Assembly (NCBI GenBank): GCA_021772975.1
Contig: JAJFKY010000010.1
Location: 81,468 to 145,467, forward strand
Length of the DNA stretch: 64,000 nucleotides
From: Gammaproteobacteria bacterium
GTDB lineage: Bacteria; Pseudomonadota; Gammaproteobacteria; Xanthomonadales; Wenzhouxiangellaceae
Direction of reading: 5' to 3'
Shown piece after piece: positions 61,517-64,000 of the stretch. A model generated the notes under the pieces. That model did no database searches. It was not told the origin of the DNA and worked only from the letters and a program-made list of their open reading frames with translations. The translations under genes were made by a program, and so were the position numbers. Within the stretch, counting starts at the first letter, position 1. Each line of letters opens with the position of its first letter.

Positions 61517-64000
61517 TCATTTACCGCCTGCGTTAAAGTTACTGAACACCGCCGATGCCCGCGAGGTTACATTCTGCCCGTTACTGCCTGCGCCCAGTAC
61601 CGTGGCAGTATTGGTTACCCGGCGATTGTCCACATCCTGTTGGGTGATCGTATATTCACCCTGACACGTCGCCACCTCGCCCGGAGCCAGTGGATTGCTC
61701 AAAATCAACTCCCCTGCTCCAATCGCGGCGGGCACATCACAGCCGATGAAGGTGCCATCACGGGACTGCAGACGTCGATCAATCAACCGTACGTCACTCA
61801 GATCCACGGTTCCGGTATTCTCGATGACGAAGGTGTATTCGATAATTTCACCCACGTCACCAAAACCGTCCTGGTCATTATCGGTCAGCTGCCGGTTGGT
61901 CTTTTCCAGATCAATGGCTGCCTGATCGACAGGTATTGGTTCGCAATCATTGGCGTCGGCATCAACAGTGCCTACCATCACCGCTTCATTAAAGAAGCCG
62001 CTGCCGGGGCCGCCGGTACAGCTGGTGCTGCCGCCGATGGTAGCCGGATTAACCGCTACCCGAATGGTGACTCGATAGGTATCGCTATCACCGGCCGGCA
62101 AGGGCACGTCAAAATCCGATATCTGCAGCGGGGTATTATTCTGCGGCACAAAGTTACCGCCGTTAGATGCCAGCCCTGGTTCCAGCACACCATCAGTGGT
62201 ACTGGCATTACCTTCAAGCAGATTAATCTGGTTGGCGCCGCCCGGATAACCCAGTTGGTCTTCCAGCGTATAGACTGCGTCCACACCACCCTGATTATTG
62301 ATGACCAGACTGTAGCTCACCCGGAATACCGTCGCGCTGATCTGAGTCACCGCGGTGATGTCTTTGCTGAGCACGACGTTGAGCACGGGTATGCTGGTTG
62401 GGCCACAATCAAGCTGGTCCACCACACCGTCGTTGTTAGTGTCATCATTGCTGTCGATCACGCCATCGCCATTAATATCCGGCAGACCATCGATAAACAC
62501 CGTACCATCCGGACAACTTGGCAGATTATCGACTGTTGCCTGATTCAGAATCTCGGCAACACCGGCTGGTATCGGATCAACCGCCTGTACGGTGAAGGTC
62601 ACCGTGATGGTTTCGCCGCCAGCAATATCAATGCTAAATCCGCTGGTACGCAGATCATTGATCGTAGGATTGGCCGGCATGATATCGCTGCCACCCATGA
62701 TACTCAGCAGTTGTGCTCCATTGATGACCAGATTCGGGTCAGATAATGGATCCATCACCACTGCATCGTTGGCTACCGTGTTACCGGCATTCATGATGCT
62801 GATGGTATAAGTCAGTACCTCGCCATCTTCGACAATACCGTTACCACTGGCATCACTGACAGCCTTGGTCGGAATTAGCTGCGGTTCAGCCGGTGTGCTC
62901 ACTGAGCAGACATTGCCGGTATCGTCATCCGGGTCATTACACTCGTTGGGCACGATTACGCGGTTGATAATGTTATCAATTGAGCTATCCAGCGGATTAT
63001 CAGCGATCACAATGAATGTCAGCACCACTGTCCCCGCGGCCATGCCATCACTGGCAACCACGGTAAATGGATTGTTGTTGAAACACTGTGTGCCAGCCGG
63101 ATCACCCGACGTACAGTCAAAGTCATCACCGCCCACCGCCGTGGTGCCAACCGGCACTGTTTCAATAATATCGCCAGCTGCGAAACTGACCGGCTGACTG
63201 CCTACATTTTCGAAGGTAATGGTGTAGGTCAATGTTTCGCCATCCTCAACCTGGTTGGCTACCGCACCACTTTCATTGGCCAGCGCTTTGGTGACAATAA
63301 TATTGCCCGGGGTCGGCAAAGTACTGGTACAGCTCGCCTGAGTACAGGCATTCATACCGCCTTCGTCGGTTACCACCACCAGGTTATCAATACTGATGTC
63401 ATTAGCAGGGATGGGGTCTACTACCGTCACGCTGTAACTGATAGTCGCGATAGCACCCGCGGCGATATCCAACGTGATACCAGTCTGTAGATCACTGATG
63501 GTTGCACTCGCAGGCTGCACGTCAGCGGCATTGGTTATCACCAGCATCTGTGCGCCGTCGACAACCACCGCGGGATCATCAACTGCATCCATAACGTTGA
63601 CATCATTCGCAACAGTACCGCCTAAGTTGGTAATACTGATGGTGTAAGTCAGCACTTCACCCGGATCAGCGATACCATCGCCACCCGCATCAGCCGCACT
63701 CTTATCGGCCACCAGGTCAGCCGGTGTCGGGGTGTCTTCGTCACAGTCATTGCTGCTGCCACCCACGTTCGGACATTCGTTCGGAACCACCACGCTGTTG
63801 GCGATACTGGTGACATTGGCCGGAATCGGATCATCCACGGTCACAATAAACGTCAGAGCCGCTACACCCGGGGTCATGCCATTGCTGGCCGCTACGCTGA
63901 ACGCGTTGGTATTGCTGCAGGCACTGCCCGCGGTCACTGCCGCACAGGTAAAGTCGTCACCACCGGCATGCATGGTGTTGGCTGGAACCACTTCGCCAAT
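61517..64000 (-). CDS. DUF11-repeat giant surface protein (5' end cut by window)
   Basis: At least 827 residues; the frame runs past the right edge. Repeats of about 130-200 residues carry the phrase VPNECPNVGGSSNDCDED (and variants) and DUF11 strands such as LTYTISITNLGGTVANDV and YTFVIENTGTVDLSD. Each repeat starts with a D-x-G-x-G-type loop (DAGGDGIADPGE, DASGNGIVEDGE, DNDQDGFGDVGE). One stretch, DINGDGVIDSND then TNNDGVVDQ, looks like dockerin or thrombospondin-3 Ca2+ loops. The C-terminus ends FNAGGK with no sorting tail. A secreted adhesin or surface-layer role is inferred. Confidence 0.85.
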   Translation of the reverse strand: MGEVVPANTMHAGGDDFTCAAVTAGSACSNTNAFSVAASNGMTPGVAALTFIVTVDDPIPANVTSIANSVVVPNECPNVGGSSNDCDEDTPTPADLVADKSAADAGGDGIADPGEVLTYTISITNLGGTVANDVNVMDAVDDPAVVVDGAQMLVITNAADVQPASATISDLQTGITLDIAAGAIATISYSVTVVDPIPANDISIDNLVVVTDEGGMNACTQASCTSTLPTPGNIIVTKALANESGAVANQVEDGETLTYTITFENVGSQPVSFAAGDIIETVPVGTTAVGGDDFDCTSGDPAGTQCFNNNPFTVVASDGMAAGTVVLTFIVIADNPLDSSIDNIINRVIVPNECNDPDDDTGNVCSVSTPAEPQLIPTKAVSDASGNGIVEDGEVLTYTISIMNAGNTVANDAVVMDPLSDPNLVINGAQLLSIMGGSDIMPANPTINDLRTSGFSIDIAGGETITVTFTVQAVDPIPAGVAEILNQATVDNLPSCPDGTVFIDGLPDINGDGVIDSNDDTNNDGVVDQLDCGPTSIPVLNVVLSKDITAVTQISATVFRVSYSLVINNQGGVDAVYTLEDQLGYPGGANQINLLEGNASTTDGVLEPGLASNGGNFVPQNNTPLQISDFDVPLPAGDSDTYRVTIRVAVNPATIGGSTSCTGGPGSGFFNEAVMVGTVDADANDCEPIPVDQAAIDLEKTNRQLTDNDQDGFGDVGEIIEYTFVIENTGTVDLSDVRLIDRRLQSRDGTFIGCDVPAAIGAGELILSNPLAPGEVATCQGEYTITQQDVDNRRVTNTATVLGAGSNGQNVTSRASAVFSNFNAGGK

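Noticed and set aside
61640..62746. Long 368-codon plus-strand frame
   Set aside because: It is fully antisense to the DUF11 protein gene, whose repeats and conserved strands show which strand is coding.
1..64000. tRNA, rRNA and CRISPR arrays
   Set aside because: I found no TTCRA-type T-loop with a plausible cloverleaf, no rRNA segments and no regularly spaced direct repeats; a covariance-model scan would be decisive.

Overview
The window looks like chromosomal DNA of a Gram-negative gammaproteobacterium, with GC in the mid-50s by eye. The evidence is conserved gene order: dprA-smg-topA-tsaC-hemF facing def-fmt-rsmB-DUF4390-ntrY-ntrX-trkA-trkH, the aroQ-accB-accC-prmA block, tatABC, and LpxL-type acyltransferases. 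Oar-like TonB receptors, IPTL-CTERM-like tails, DUF11-repeat surface proteins, a membrane pyrophosphatase, Trk potassium uptake and an MscS channel suggest a free-living, probably marine or halotolerant member of the deep Xanthomonadales/Chromatiales-type lineages (for example Woeseia/Wenzhouxiangella-like). That placement is inference. I saw no tRNA, rRNA, CRISPR array, prophage or transposase gene.

Layout. 1-2.9 kb: an antiporter cut by the left edge, translationally coupled to hemH. 3-5.4 kb: a secreted beta-propeller-like protein with a C-terminal sorting tail, then tatABC. 5.4-13.3 kb (minus): a NodB-type deacetylase, hemF, tsaC, topA, smg, dprA and a LysM protein, probably one long transcription unit. 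13.5-23.7 kb (plus): def, fmt, rsmB, a DUF4390 lipoprotein, an NtrY-like kinase, an NtrX-like regulator whose AAA+ domain is cut down, trkA, trkH and a TPR protein. 23.8-28.3 kb: LpxL-family acyltransferase, dtd, a zinc-type CDF exporter, a DUF4124 protein and glnA. 28.6-41.4 kb is accessory in character: orphan prpD, a large Oar-like TonB receptor, a secreted metzincin protease, GST, a DUF1295 membrane enzyme, a 311-bp inverted-repeat element, a Vgb-like propeller, a small GNAT, an exported amidohydrolase and a sulfotransferase. 41.4-48.8 kb: a decayed secreted-protein gene with an in-frame amber codon, the pyrophosphatase, a second LpxL-family enzyme, and a compact run of sulfotransferase, NodB deacetylase, 2OG-Fe(II) oxygenase and methyltransferase. 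48.9-52.2 kb: prmA, accC, accB, aroQ. 52.3-58.9 kb: a sulfotransferase-like/aminotransferase IV pair, mscS, a membrane protein, an EamA transporter, a small secreted protein and an exported peroxiredoxin-like protein. 59-64 kb: two DUF11 repeat proteins, the second cut by the right edge.

The best candidate for an undescribed system is the 44.0-48.2 kb cassette. Its enzymes could sulfate, deacetylate, hydroxylate and methylate one small molecule, lipid or glycan precursor, and a divergent lipid acyltransferase sits beside it. Its deacetylase has a clear paralogue at 5.4-6.3 kb; neither has a signal peptide, so a cytoplasmic substrate is likely. A second, independent unknown is the sulfotransferase-like/aminotransferase pair at 52.3-54.0 kb. 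Functions beyond family level are inference throughout.
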